In this document: one piece after another, positions 1-11,124 of the stretch
How the letters are laid out: each line of letters begins with the position of its first letter
Numbering within the stretch: position 1 is the stretch's first letter
DNA from: Ceratotherium simum simum
Taxonomy: Eukaryota; Chordata; Mammalia; Perissodactyla; Rhinocerotidae
NCBI RefSeq assembly: GCF_000283155.1
Contig: NW_004454224.1
Location: 11,937,573 to 12,001,572 of the forward strand
Length of the DNA: 64,000 nt
Direction: 5' to 3'
Program-made: the position numbers and the translations under genes
The notes under the pieces: model-generated
The model's input: only the letters and a program-made list of their open reading frames with translations
What the model was told of the DNA's origin: nothing
Database searches by the model: none

Positions 1-660
1 CGAGCCGCAGCCCGGGGTCCTGGGGACGGAGGGGAGCGAGCGCGGCGCGGGGGCGCCTCCGGAGCGGGCGGGGACCGGGCGGGGGCTTCTCCCAAGCCTC
101 GGGGGACCCAGGGCTGGGCCTTGGGGCCCCGAACTTTCCTTAGACCCCTGTGCACCCCAGGACATTGGAGGCCGGGGCCTGGCGGTGGCCAGGCAGGAAG
201 CCGGGGCCTGGAAGCTGGCTGCTTTTCCACATGACCTTGGGGCGAGGCGCCTCCGGCTGCAGCTCCGCGGGTGTATTTTTATAACATTTCCCAGCGCCGG
301 CTCCGCTCCGTGCTAGGAGCGGCACGCCCCGTCCAGCCGGGGCGGGAGGAATTACTATCCCCGGGTCAGACACCGAGGCCCGCAAGGGGGAAGAGGCGAC
401 TGGTTCAAGGCCGCACAACCAGCCCAGCCCGGGAGGCCTCCCGCAGCCTCAGTTTCCCTGTCCGTGGTGCTGAGGACGCGAGGGCCTGGAGGCGCGGGGC
501 GGGCGGGGCGGCATCCCCGGTCGCCGTCTGGGATACTGGCCAAAGGTGAGTGCCACGGGGCTGCCGCCCCGCCCGCCCGCGCTGGAGGCCGCCGCGTGGC
601 GGTGACCCACGCACCTTTGCCCGCGGAGGGGGCGAGGGCCCCTGCTCCCATCTGTCACAC
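1..660. promoter_or_regulatory. CpG-rich left edge, probable CHKA upstream/promoter region
   Basis: Seen: very GC-rich with many CpG dinucleotides and GC-box-like GGGCGGGG strings, densest before 120 and at 480-620. Known: in human 11q13 the gene next to the KMT5B 3' end is CHKA on the same strand. Inference: this is the edge of the CHKA CpG island, with the gene itself beyond position 1. No CHKA coding sequence is recognised inside the window. Confidence 0.45.
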
Positions 661-887
661 AGCCGCGAGGCGCTCACTCCTCTTTGACCCCACGCCCCAG
701 TCCTGCCTGGAAGTGGGGTACCATAAATATAAAAATTCCAGATCCTATTTTAGCGGACAGGAGCTGAATAAGAGGCTTCCCTGGCTGCGTAGGAAATTCC
801 GCGCCTGGCGCACAGGAAATGGCATCTGTGCGGGGATTTCACAGCCTGCCGGAAGCGAAAATCTCGTTTTAAAGAGTGTGTACTTGG

Positions 888-1150
888 GGCCGGCCTGGTG
901 GCATAGAGGTTAAGTCCGCGTGTTCCGCTTCGGAGGCCGGGGTTTGCCGGTTCAGATCCTGGGTGCGGACATACTAACGGCTCATCAAGCCGTGCTGAGG
1001 CGCGTGCCACACAGAAGAGCTACAACTCTACAACTAGGATGCACAACTGTGTACTAGGGCCTTGGGGAGAAAAAAAGAGAAAGAGGAAGATTGGCAACAG
1101 ATTTAGTGCAGGGCCAATCTTCCTCAAAGAATAAATAAATAAATAAAAAT
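888..1150 (+). mobile_element. ERE SINE, chimeric type
   Basis: Perfect 17-bp target-site duplication at 871-887 and 1151-1167. tRNA-like head, then a CAACTAGGATGCACAACT block and CTTGGGGAG tail (type A features), followed by a GAGGAAGATTGGC hairpin module (type B feature) and (AAAT)n. Confidence 0.95.
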
Positions 1151-1412
1151 AAAGAGTGTGTACTTGGCTGAAGTTGCTCCAAGAAAAATGGTCCTATTGA
1201 ACAAAGGGATTGTAAAGAAAGCGGGCTTTTGACAAGACAGCCGTGGAGATGGGCCTGGACATTGTACTGGAGGGAGCTGGAAGCAGCCCCCGTGTTTAAG
1301 AGGGAGGCCAGGTGGGAGTCCCATTGGATGTTTGAAAAGCTGAGAAATCAAGGTCTCCAGTCAGGCGGTGTAGATAAGGTAGCCAAGGACTTTGTCTAAA
1401 AATACCAGCCCG

Positions 1413-1617
1413 GGGCCGGCCCCGTGGCTTAGCGGTTAAGTGCGCGCGCTCCGCTGCTGGCGGCCCGGGTTCGGATCCCGGGCGCGCACCAACGCACCGC
1501 TTCTCCGGCCATGCTGAGGCGGCGTCCCACATACAGCAACTAGAAGGATGTGCAGCTATGACATACGACTATCTACTGGGGCTTTGGGGGGAAAATAAAT
1601 AAATAAATAAAATCTTT
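1413..1617 (+). mobile_element. ERE SINE, type A (short, CTTTGGGGG tail)
   Basis: 15-bp target-site duplication at 1398-1412 and 1618-1632. Pol III-like A box at about 1425-1435 and B box GGTTCGGATCC at 1468-1478 show its tRNA origin. Ends in (AAAT)n AATCTTTA. Confidence 0.96.
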
Positions 1618-1632
1618 AAAAATACCAGCCCG

Positions 1633-3758
1633 CAGGGAGGAGAGGTCCACCCCCCCATGGCCTGCCCAGGTGACGGGCCCTTTGTCCCACTGTCCCCTGG
1701 CACCAGCCTGATAATCTCAGAGGAATGACAGAAACCTGGCCTGGAGGAAGGGACACTAGAAGTAAGGGTTGAGCCTCTATCATTCGAAATCTTTTTCTGG
1801 TGTCTATTGGTTTGGGCTATGAGAACCCACAGGCGCCTGTATGAGATTGCCGTTCCCTGTGGGAGTAAGAGGTTGCGTCATTAAAGTTGTTGGAAAAGTT
1901 GTATCTTGTTTTGCTTTCATTTAATAGATGTGGGGACCGAGTCCTGCAGAGGCTGTGTGCGTCAGCTGAGTTCCCTTGGCAACGTGAGGGGTAAGGCAGG
2001 TGTCCTGGCTCCTACAAAGAGCACCACATCCATAGGAATCCACAACTTCCCTCCCCTACAGTCAAACTAAAGCCTGAATGTGGCTCTCATTGGCCCATCC
2101 TTGGCTTGGCCAGTCAGGGCCCACCCTGAGCGCTGGGGCAAAACCACTGGGGCAGAGACTGAGGAAGCTTGGCATATAGTAATGCTAAAATAATAGGTTT
2201 TACATGAAAAAAGACTAATCCTGCCCATAGAAGTGGGAGGAGCCTCTCCAGGGGTGTTTGAGCAGGTCTTTGAAAGGTTGAGAAGGCCTTGACAGGGCAG
2301 TCAAGAGCCTCGGCTGCTTACCTCTGCATTGGGCATAATGTTCCCAAGTTTCCAGAGTCATCTGTGAGGACATAATAAAGTCAACGCCAGCACGCCAGTC
2401 CCCCTGGTCTGGCCTGAGGGGCTGCACAGGGGAATCTCCAGGGCCACTGGGCAGACCAGGGGCCTCCTCCAGGGCACAGAGGGTCCACTCATGGGCCCCA
2501 GCCCTGCCACTAACTCCAGCTGCAAGCCCTGTTCCAAGAAAGGGCTTTGTGAGTCTGCCTCTCCCCAAATGGAGGGACCACTTGTCAAGCACTTGGTCGG
2601 AGCAGGCCTTGTGCCCAGCCCTGTGCCTGTATCCAGCATCTTTGAACTTGCACAACCAGCAGTGAAGTGAATGTAATTAGCGCTTCATCTCCCCGGTGAG
2701 AAGGCTGAACTTCACCGGGAGGTGAAAGCATTCGTCCAAAGCAGGCAGCTAGTCAGGGCAGAACCCCAGCGACTCACCCAGGACTCCTCCCTGAATGCAG
2801 GGGAGCCTTGTCTGCCTGCTCCAAAAGTACCTTTGGCCCAAGAAGCTTGGCACAGTGGGGGTCCCCTAGAGGGCCCAAGAAGCAGAGCCCTGGGTGGGCT
2901 GTGCTCACCACCTCCTCCGAGGCTGCACCTAGGACCAGGTGCCCCTACTTCAGTTCTGAGCCTTAAAATATTGAGGTGAACACAGAGAGGCCAACAGGCT
3001 GAAATCCTACATGCTCAAGATTGGGTTACAGCCTCTGCCAGTGGAGTGACATGGAGCTGGGCCGCTTCACAGAGTGCTGGGGTTTGGCCCCAGCCCAGGA
3101 TGCCCACCCTGTCAGCTAGCCAGAGACTGTAGCTTCCTGGAGGTCTCTGAGCCCAAGTGCGGCCTTATTTGGTGGCCTCCTTCTACCATACACCCAGCCT
3201 CAGCAACTTGAGGCCACAGGCATGGCCTAGGGCTCAGAGGGTTTCATGAAAGCAGGTGACTGGAAGGCCCACATGTCCAGGGGATGGGACAGGCCTCCCC
3301 CCTCCCCCCTATTTGCAGGGATTCTGAGTATTAAGGGTGAAAAGGGTAAAAAAAAAAAAAGGGTAAAACCTGTCTTTGGAGCTAGTGCTTCAACCCACCG
3401 TGTCACCTTGGACAAGTCACCCTACCTCCCTAAGCCAGATGGAGGCCATTGTTCCTAACCTACAGAGTTGTTGGGGGAAGTCACTGAAACCAGCAGGGAC
3501 AGGGCTGGGCACAGAGTTAGGGTAACAACCACAAAGGGTAGCTGTGCTCTCCCACTGGTAGCTGGATTCCCAGAGGCTGGCAGAGAGCAGCCACGACCTG
3601 TTGTTAGTAAGGGTGGCCCTGCAGCAGTTCATCCCAAGGGCCATTGGGAGAGCAAAGCCTGCAGGAGCTCTGGCAATGCGGGCTGTGTGGGCCTCCCAGA
3701 GGTCTAACAGGGCCTGGGGCCTTTTCCATTCTTTGAGGCTCCTGGACTTTCAAAAATG
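1633..3758. other. Intergenic, little recognisable
   Basis: A possible antisense MIR remnant at about 2590-2830 and a run of A at about 3349-3360. I see no exon, CpG island or recent insertion. Confidence 0.5.
2590..2830 (-). repeat. Possible MIR SINE relic
   Basis: The plus strand shows the antisense MIR order: accumulation-type CCTGTGCC block, then GGTGAGAAGGCTGAA, then GCAGGCAGCTAGTCAGGGCAG and a CCAGGACTCC end. Diverged. Confidence 0.45.
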
Positions 3759-3768
3759 AAGAAATACC

Positions 3769-4020
3769 AGGTCTGGCCCTGTGGTGTAGTGGTTAAGTCC
3801 AGCACACTCTGCTTTGGCGGCCCAGGTTCACAGGTTTGGATCCCCGGCGTGGACCTATGCCACTCATTAAGCCATGCTGTGGTGGCAATCCACATATAAA
3901 ATAGAGGAAGATTGGCACAGATTTTAGCTCAGGGCTAATCTTCATCAAGCAAAAAAAAAAAAAAAAAGGAAGATTGGCAACAGATGTTAGCTCAGAGCAA
4001 ATCTTCCTCGCAAAAAAAAA
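3769..4020 (+). mobile_element. ERE SINE, type B (duplicated hairpin modules)
   Basis: 10-bp target-site duplication AAGAAATACC at 3759-3768 and 4021-4030. Two GGAAGATTGGCA...AATCTTC modules separated by an A run. Confidence 0.94.
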
Positions 4021-4030
4021 AAGAAATACC

Positions 4031-5039
4031 TTAACAGGATTATCAAAACTGGGGCATATTTGAAACACTTATGTTGAACAAATTGACGCTTTTAAAACAC
4101 ATGCAACAGGTCTCATAAAAGATAATTTTACTGTTCACCAGATAATAGTGGGAAGGAGTATGGTGTGAAGAACATCTTTCAAGCCTCACCATGTATCTCT
4201 GTGACAGTCTGATTATCCTTATTTAGAAATGACACCAAAATCTAAACCAGGAGCCCTAGGGGCACGTGGGGCCCTCCTGGCGCCCCTGTGGTAGACCCTG
4301 GGCAATGGCTGTCCATCAGCTGGAGGTGATCCCTAGAGCTCCCAGAATGCATTTCCTGTGTCCCCAGAGCCTATGTGTTAAAGCAGACCTTCCAAACTCA
4401 CTTTCCAAATTTGGTGAAAACCTGTCCTGTGGTTTTGTGCCCTACATGCATTACTTCTGTAACACAGTAAATGCGTTTTTGAAAATATCCCAGTTACGAC
4501 GGAAGTCACACTAGGGGGATGAGACTTCTGGGCTAGGAGTCGGGAACCCGTGGTTCAGGCACCACTGCACCCCACTGGGTCGGCAGGTTAGACATGTGCC
4601 AGGTGGCCTTGGGCTAAGTCTTTCTGTAGAGAAGGACCAGCAGGACCCAAGGACCCCTTGTGCAGATGGGTAAGCTGAGGCCACAGGCACAGGCAGGAGT
4701 CAGCGGCTCTGCTTACCCAGGATGCCATGCCCACCACTAGGCCATCCCCATTCCCCATTCTCCCAACCCAGAGTCTGGCTCCTGCTTCCTGGGAGGGTCT
4801 CTCTTCCTAGGGGCACTTGCCATCCCTAGCCTGGATGCCCCTAGCCCTGTTCCCACCTCTCCTTAGTGACTGACACGGAAGCAGCGGGGCCGGCAGCTCC
4901 CATCCCCACCTTGGCCTGAAGAAGCCACCAGAGGTCGGTGGGGCCCCACCGGCGACCCTCTGTGTGACTTTGGCAGGTCCCAGAGCTTCTCAGAACGCCA
5001 CCTAACGGGGGAAGCGCCCTTGGAAGATCCGCTGGGTCC
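4031..5039. other. Intergenic
   Basis: A likely antisense MIR remnant at about 4640-4740 (GATGGGTAAGCTGAGGCCAC). Otherwise nothing recognised. Confidence 0.45.
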
Positions 5040-5740
5040 CGGGAGGCTGTGGCCCGCCTCTCCTCCCGCAGCCCCGCTGTCAGGGCCAAGGCGCTGCCCT
5101 GGGGGTAAGGAATCCGGCCCGACGGGATTCCTGCGCCCCTTGGCTCCGGGTGAGAGAGACGATGCTGGGCGGAGCGGCAGGTGAGGGGAGACCCGGAGGA
5201 CCACCGCGCACTGGGCGGGCGGGGCCGACGTGGGCGGGGCCTGCGGGGAGGGGTCCCCAGGCTGCACACGCCGCTCAGCAGCAGCGCCTCTGGGGAGCAT
5301 CCCAGCTCGACTACAGTCAACTGCGGGGCCTCCCTGCTCTACAAGTCCCCCCCTCCCGCCATGCTCGGGACCTGATGAGAGTCACCCCCCAATATTCGGT
5401 TGGGAGCAGCTAAGGGCTTTAGCGTTTTCCTTCGCCAGGCTTGATGAAGCTGCCTTTGCAATTGGTGTTTATATTTACAACGACAACAACAGGGAACCGC
5501 CCGAGGCTGCAGCACCGGCTGGGCCAGGGGAGGAGAGGGAGAAGGGCCCTGGGCCGAGAGCCCCTAGTGACCCGGCAAAGGTTCCCCATCCCCGGAGGCA
5601 GGACGAATCCTGGGTGCAGCCGAGGATCAGCAGATCCTCCCGAGAAGCCTCCAGACCGAGGCCCAGAATCCGCGCAGCCCTCCCCCGAGGCCCCGCGCTC
5701 TTGGGGGTCGTGCCGGGAGACCCTCCCACCCCCACCCTCT
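5040..5740. promoter_or_regulatory. CpG-island-like patch, function unknown
   Basis: About 700 bp with high GC and many retained CpGs, including GC-box-like strings near 5212-5250 (GGGCGGGCGGGGCC and GTGGGCGGGGCC). Not explained by an interspersed repeat that I recognise. It could be an alternative promoter, enhancer or orphan CpG island between CHKA and KMT5B. No splice-supported exon is identified. Confidence 0.4.
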
Positions 5741-5864
5741 CCTGTCCTGGCCAGCCGCATCCACTGACCCCTGAGTCCCCCTTCCTCCTTCAGTGCCTGC
5801 ACACTGTAGGTGCATGCATGCATGCATGAACGGACTGAAGACTCCCGAGGTGGTGGCGCCCTGC

Positions 5865-6015
5865 CACCTGAGTTCTAATCCCGGTTCCACCCCTCATTCG
5901 CTAGTCTCTCTGTGCCTCGGTTCCTTGACTGTAAAATGGGGACAACATGAGTCCCTACGTCAGACGGTTGTTGGGGGATTAAATGAGGGATTAGTTACGT
6001 AGAACGGCCTGGCCC
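5865..6015 (+). repeat. MIR SINE relic
   Basis: Contains the sense MIR series: GAGTTCTAATCCCGGTTCCA, CTGTGCCTCGGTTCCTTGAC, TGTAAAATGGGGACAA and GTTGTTGGGGGATTAAATGA. Confidence 0.8.
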
Positions 6016-6157
6016 CCAGCCAGAGCGTTAGAAGAGAAAAAACATTGTGCTCCAGGCATCTGTCATCCCTTCTACCTGAGCCTATACCCTCTTTTCTTCC
6101 ACGGATGCCAGCTGCCATGCCTTGCGCTTTCTCACCATCAGAAACAGCCCGGTCCTG

Positions 6158-6388
6158 GGCCGGCCCCGTGGCTTAGCGGTTGGGTGCGTGCGCTCTGCTG
6201 CTGGCGCCCGGGTTCGGGTCCCGGGCGTGCACCGACGCACCGCTTCTCCGGCCATGCTGAGGCCACGTCCCACATACAGCAGCTAGAAGGATGTGCAGCT
6301 GTGGCATACAGCTATCTACTGGGGCTTTGGAGGGAAAAAAATAAATAAATAAAATCTTTAAAAAAAAAAAAGTGTTAAGTTTAAGTTT
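6158..6388 (+). mobile_element. ERE SINE, type A
   Basis: 18-bp target-site duplication with one mismatch at 6140-6157 and 6389-6406. Tail (AAAT)n then AATCTTTAA and an A run, with a short TTAAGTTTAAG repeat just before the second duplication. Confidence 0.94.
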
Positions 6389-6599
6389 AGAAACAGCCTG
6401 GTCCTGAAATTTGTTTCGGAGGATCCCACTTTGGGTCCACCAGCTCCCGTCCTCTGAGCTTAGGGCTCTCCACTAGGACCCTCCCTGGCTACAATTTCCC
6501 AGCTCCCTTCAACCGTCTGCTCAGGGCCTTAGGAGTCCCTCCCCTCCAGCCCTCACCTCTCCCCCCATCCCCAGTGTAGATTCATAAACACGCTCGGCC

Positions 6600-7170
6600 C
6601 TCCTGGTAGAGACACTATAAGTACTTTCACTATTGGGGCACACTTCTTCTGGGGCACACAGGAAGACCACATTTCCCAGCCCCCCACCCCCTTGCAATGG
6701 GCTAGGACCACGTGAATACTTACATAGGTCACTTCTCCTGGGAGAGACTGTCTGGCCTCCCACTTTGCTTGTCTTTGACTAGCAGGGAAGGATCCAAGGG
6801 AAGAAGCCAGGACAGTGGCTCCAAGGTGCCTGGGTCCCTGGATCACCACATGGAAGGCTACTTGCCCAACACGTGAGCAGACTAAGACATGAGCAGAGGT
6901 TAAACACGTCCCTTCAGGGCCAAGGAAGTTAAACATCTGGTATGCCTTTCCGTATTCTTGTCCCCTTTCATGGTGACCTAGGGAGCTGCAAGGTGAAGAC
7001 AACAGCATCACGAGAAGGAGGGAGCCTGGATCCCAGAATTACCCCATGGAGGAGAGATGCCTGATTGGGAACATCTACAAGGATTTTGTATGAGCCAGAA
7101 ACAAAGCTTTATGATGTTCAGCTGCTGAGATCCGGGGGTTATTTGTTATAGCAGCTGGCCTAGCCTAACG
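6600..7170 (-). repeat. Old interspersed repeat, class not assigned
   Basis: The 7080-7165 end resembles the widespread mammalian repeat end with 'GAGCCAGAAACAAA...CTGAGAT...GGGTTATTTGTTATAGC'. Strand and family are uncertain. Confidence 0.35.
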
Positions 7171-7394
7171 CATCACGCCCTTCCTCTATTGTATTCACCA
7201 GGCAAACCCCCACCCCAGGTGAACCCAACTGGCTCTTTTTTACCTGCCCTTCTCAACGGCTGCTGAAAAGCTGGACAACTGGTTCAACTGGTTTTACTCG
7301 AAATTCATGACCATGAGCCAAGTGGGTCCTCACACTGTCCTACTGCCTTTCCCAGGAAGTTACTCTTTCTTATCTGAGATGACCAACTTTACCA

Positions 7395-8440
7395 TCTTAA
7401 ATGTTTTTATGTGTACTGTTCAGTAGCGTTAAGTACATTCACATTGTTGTGCAACCAATCTCGAGCACTCTTCTCATCTTGCAGAACTGAAACGCTGTCC
7501 CCATTAAACAACAACTCCGCATCCCCCTCCCTCCAGCCCCTGGCACCCACTATTCTGTGCTCTGTCTCTATGAATTGTTCTAGGGTCTTCATGTAAGTGG
7601 AATCATACAATATATGTCTTTTGGTATCTGGCCTATTTCACTTAGCATAATGTGCTTGAGGTTCATCCATCTTATAGCATATATCAGAGTTTTACTCTTT
7701 TTAAAGACTGAATAATATTCCATTGTATGGTTAGACCACATTTTGTTTGTCCATTCATCCATCGATTGGTTGTTTCCACATTTTAGCTATTGTGAATAAT
7801 ACTGGTAAGAATATCGGTTTGCAAATATCTATTCAAGTCCCTACTTTCAATTCTTTTAAGCATATACCCTGACATAGAACTGCTGGATCAAATGGCAATT
7901 CTATTTTTAATTTTTCGAGGAACTGCATACTGTTTTCCACAGCGGCTGCACCGTTTTACATTTCTGCAGTGCACAAGGGTTCCAGTTTCTCCACAGCCTC
8001 ATCAACATTCATTGTTTTCTACCTTTTTTTTAAACTTCTTTTTTTGTGTGTGAGGAAGATTCGCCCTGAGCTAACATCCGTTGCCAATCCTCTTCTTTTT
8101 GCTGAGGAAGACTGGCCCTGGGCTAACATCCGTGCCCATCTTCCTCTACCTTATATGGGACGCAGCCACAGCATGGCTTGACCAGAGGTGTGTCAGTGTG
8201 CGCCCAGGATCCGAACCTGCGAACCCTGGGCTGCTGAAGTGGAGCGTGGGAATTTAACTGCTATGCCACTGGGCCCGGCCACTTTTTTTTTTTTTTTTTT
8301 AATGATAGGCATCCTAATGGGTGTGAAGTGGTATCTCTTTATAATTTTGATTTGCATTTCCCTAATGATGAGTGATGTTGAGCATCTTTTCATGTGCTCA
8401 TTGGCCGTTTGCATATCTATTAAAGCTTTTCATAGAAATA
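7395..8440 (-). mobile_element. L1 LINE 3' fragment, interrupted by an ERE
   Basis: The plus strand reads as the complement of an L1M 3' end: GTTGTGCAACCAATCTC, AACAACAACTCCGCATCCCC, TTTCACTTAGCATAATG, ATTCCATTGTATGG, then after the nested SINE GATTTGCATTTCCCTAATGA. Non-coding relic. Confidence 0.9.
8046..8280 (-). mobile_element. ERE SINE, type B, nested in L1
   Basis: Reverse-oriented copy: GAGGAAGATTCGCCCTGAGC at the left and the tRNA-like head complement GCCACTGGGCCCGGCC at the right. The L1 text resumes afterwards. The flanking duplication is obscured by T runs. Confidence 0.93.
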
Positions 8441-8986
8441 AACACCAATGCATAACACAGCACTCTTGTCTGTTCATCCATTACCTTCTCTCAAATTTCC
8501 TCTAAGATGGCGCTTGTGATGAAATTCCACCCCCTTTTCTTGATCACCTTTATCCAGCTCACACCTTTCAGGGTCAAGAGGCTTGGGGGCAGTTTCCCTC
8601 CATTCTCCTTTCTTCACACCTACCTTTTCTTCTTCCAGGGGGCTCAAGCCACGTTTCCAGGACTGAGCAAGCGCCTGCAGGACTCAGAAACTGCCAAGTG
8701 ACTGGATCCCTCGGGTTGCCTTATCAGCTTGGGCACCGTTCTTTCCGCCCCTGGGAGTGCCTGGCAACCACAACGCTGTCTTCTGGAGAGGCAGGCGGGG
8801 CTCTGCCCAGAAATCACGGTCCTCCCCCAGCCTCCCCCTCCTCTCCTTTCTCCACCTGGCACCTGCTTCTTCCCTGGGCTCCTTCTTTGTTTGAAGGGGG
8901 GGCAACTATTCCTTCCTTCTCCCCACCTCATCCCCGCGCATCTCTCCATTGCCTCCCTTCCCCAGAGAAAGAAATTCCAATCCTAT
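8441..8986. other. Intergenic, nothing recognised
   Basis: C/T-rich on the plus strand from about 8820 to 8960. No exon-like or repeat signature that I can name. Confidence 0.4.
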
Positions 8987-8999
8987 AAAAGACAGACCT

Positions 9000-9241
9000 G
9001 GGGCCAGCCTGGTGGCGCAGCGGTTAAGTGCGCGCGCTCTGCTGCGGCGGCCCGGGGTTCGCAGGTTCGGATCCCTGGCGCGCACTGCGCACCGCTTGTC
9101 AAGCCATGCTGTGGTGGTGTCCCATATAAGGTAGAGGAAGATGGGCACGGATGTTAGCCCAGGGCCAGTCTTCCTCAGCAAAAAGAGGAGGATTGGCAAC
9201 GGATGGAAGCTCAGGGCTAATCTTCCTCACACACACATGCA
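9000..9241 (+). mobile_element. ERE SINE, type B
   Basis: 13-bp target-site duplication with two mismatches at 8987-8999 and 9242-9254. Contains CCCATATAAGGTAGAGGAAG and two hairpin modules. Confidence 0.94.
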
Positions 9242-9599
9242 AAAAGATAAACCTCCTTTTTTACTGCACATGGATTTTTTCTTCATCAAAAAAATTACTA
9301 GAAGCTCACACAGAGAATTTGGGAAATACTAAAAAGAAAAATGAAACTCCTGCCAGGCAGAGATCACTGTGGCCACTGGAGGTTTCCCTCATTTCCTCCC
9401 AGTTTCTCTGGGTCTATGGCTTTTGGATAATTTTGCATCCTGCTTTTTTTTCCCTTAAAATTATATTGTTGCATCTACAAAAGTAGATGGATTAATGGAT
9501 GGCTAGAGAGACAGGCAAATGGATGGAGAGATGATAAGACATCTAGAGTAGACTGCTAATTGCGGCATCCAAGCGGAGCGTACGTGGGATTCATTGATC

Positions 9600-10430
9600 A
9601 ATTCTTTCAAATTTCCTGTAGGTTTGAATTTTTCACGACAAAGTGTGGAGAAACAATTGGATTGTGGACATACACGTGTCGGAGGAACCAGTAATTGTAC
9701 TCCTGGATATATACCTGATAGAAATGAGTGCTTATGTCCACCAACAGACGTGTGTGAATGGTGCCCAGCATCACCATTCATTATAGCCCCAAATAAGAAA
9801 CAACCCAAATGCCCAACATGAATAGAATGTTTGAACAAATTGTGATATATTCACACAACTGAATACTACACAGCAATGAAGAGTGCACACGACACTGTGA
9901 AGGAATCTCACAGACATAACGTGGAGTGAGGGAGAAGGCAGACAGAAGAGTACGCACTGTTTGATCCTGTTTCTAGGAGGTTCTAGAACAGCAGAAACTA
10001 CTTGATGGGGTTAGAAGTCAAGATAATGATAATGATTCTGGGGCCGGCCCCGTGGCATAGTGGTTAAGTGCTCGCGCTCCGCTGCTGGCGGCCCGGGTTT
10101 GGATCCCGGGCGCGCACCGACGTACCGCTTGTCAAGCCATGCTGTGGCGGCGTCCCATATAAAGTGGAGGAAGATGGGCATGGATGTTAGCCCAGGGCCA
10201 GTCTTCCTCAGCAAAAAAGAGGAGGATTGACATGGATGTTAGCTCAGGGCTGATCTTCCTCACAAAAAAAAAAAAAAAGATAATGATTTCCTTTTGGGAA
10301 GTATTGTCTGGAGGCTGGAAACATCCTACGTCTTGAGCTGGGTGGTAGTTACACAGGTGTATATCTCGTCCAAAATAATTGAGTTGTACGTTAAAATTTG
10401 TGGACTTTATGTAAATGATACTCCAACTGA
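9600..10430 (+). mobile_element. L1 LINE 3' end, interrupted by an ERE
   Basis: Sense L1M text: CTCCTGGATATATACCTGAT, AACAACCCAAATGCCCAACA, TGAATACTACACAGCAATGA, then GGTTAGAAGTCAAGATA before and CTGGGTGGTAGTTACACAGG after the nested SINE. 5' limit approximate. Confidence 0.85.
10038..10278 (+). mobile_element. ERE SINE, type B, nested in L1
   Basis: 10-bp target-site duplication GATAATGATT at 10028-10037 and 10279-10288, splitting the L1 3' end. Confidence 0.95.
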
Positions 10431-10624
10431 AATATTTTGTCATGAGCATTTTCCCAAGTCATTTGAAATGTTCTTTGAAGATACCACCTTCTGTGGCTCC
10501 ATTTTCCCATCTGTGGACACGACCCTATTCGCTCTCACCCACCTTCACATCTTCCCCCAGAATGGATGTGACAGCCACAGCCCCACGGCCACCAACTGCT
10601 CCAGGTGGGTCAGTTGGCTGCAGA

Positions 10625-11120
10625 CAGCTGTCGACACAAAATAACCAGTAACCATTCTATAGATAAGAGAGAGAAGGTAAATTTTACTTGAGCCAGAGTA
10701 AGGATTATAACCTGGGAAGGACTTTTCCAGAAAGGAAGAAAGCCTTCCAGAGAAGCATGGTTTTCAGTACAGTCTTATATCTTTTTAGAACAAAGAACAT
10801 ACATTAAACACACCCAGGATACATTTTCAAAGTTTTCAAAGAGGTGTTTAGTTACAAATTAGCAGGTTAACATGACCCTGAAGTCAGGAAAGGGACTCAT
10901 ACAGGCTTTACCAATAGGGCGTTATCAATAGGGCATTATCAATAGGGCGTAGGAGGAGAAGTATGCATTCTTATCTTAAGAGAGTGCATACTTTAATGGT
11001 TAAAGCAGGTGTAATGCATGTTTGATAGGCCTAAGTCAGGCTTCTTTAGTTCAAGCCGAATCAGTTTGAACCCGAATAGTTACCCCATATACCTCAATAT
11101 GTGAAAATCTCTTGACATGG
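10625..11120 (-). mobile_element. Candidate solo LTR or LTR-like repeat
   Basis: On the minus strand the segment begins TGTCAAGAG and ends TTTTGTGTCGACA, i.e. TGTC/GACA-type short inverted ends, with an AT-rich middle and a TATAAGACTG box-like string. No matching flanking duplication directly at the ends is found, and I see no gag, pol or env sequence. Includes a three-fold 14-bp repeat at 10911-10950. Family unknown. Confidence 0.4.
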
Positions 11121-11124
11121 CAGA

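Noticed and set aside
1425..1478. tRNA-like A and B boxes
   Set aside because: They belong to the tRNA-derived head of an ERE SINE. There is no anticodon arm or acceptor pairing of a real tRNA gene, and the same holds for the other copies.
5811..5827. Short GCAT repeat as a regulatory site
   Set aside because: A four-unit tetranucleotide run has no specific meaning without further evidence.
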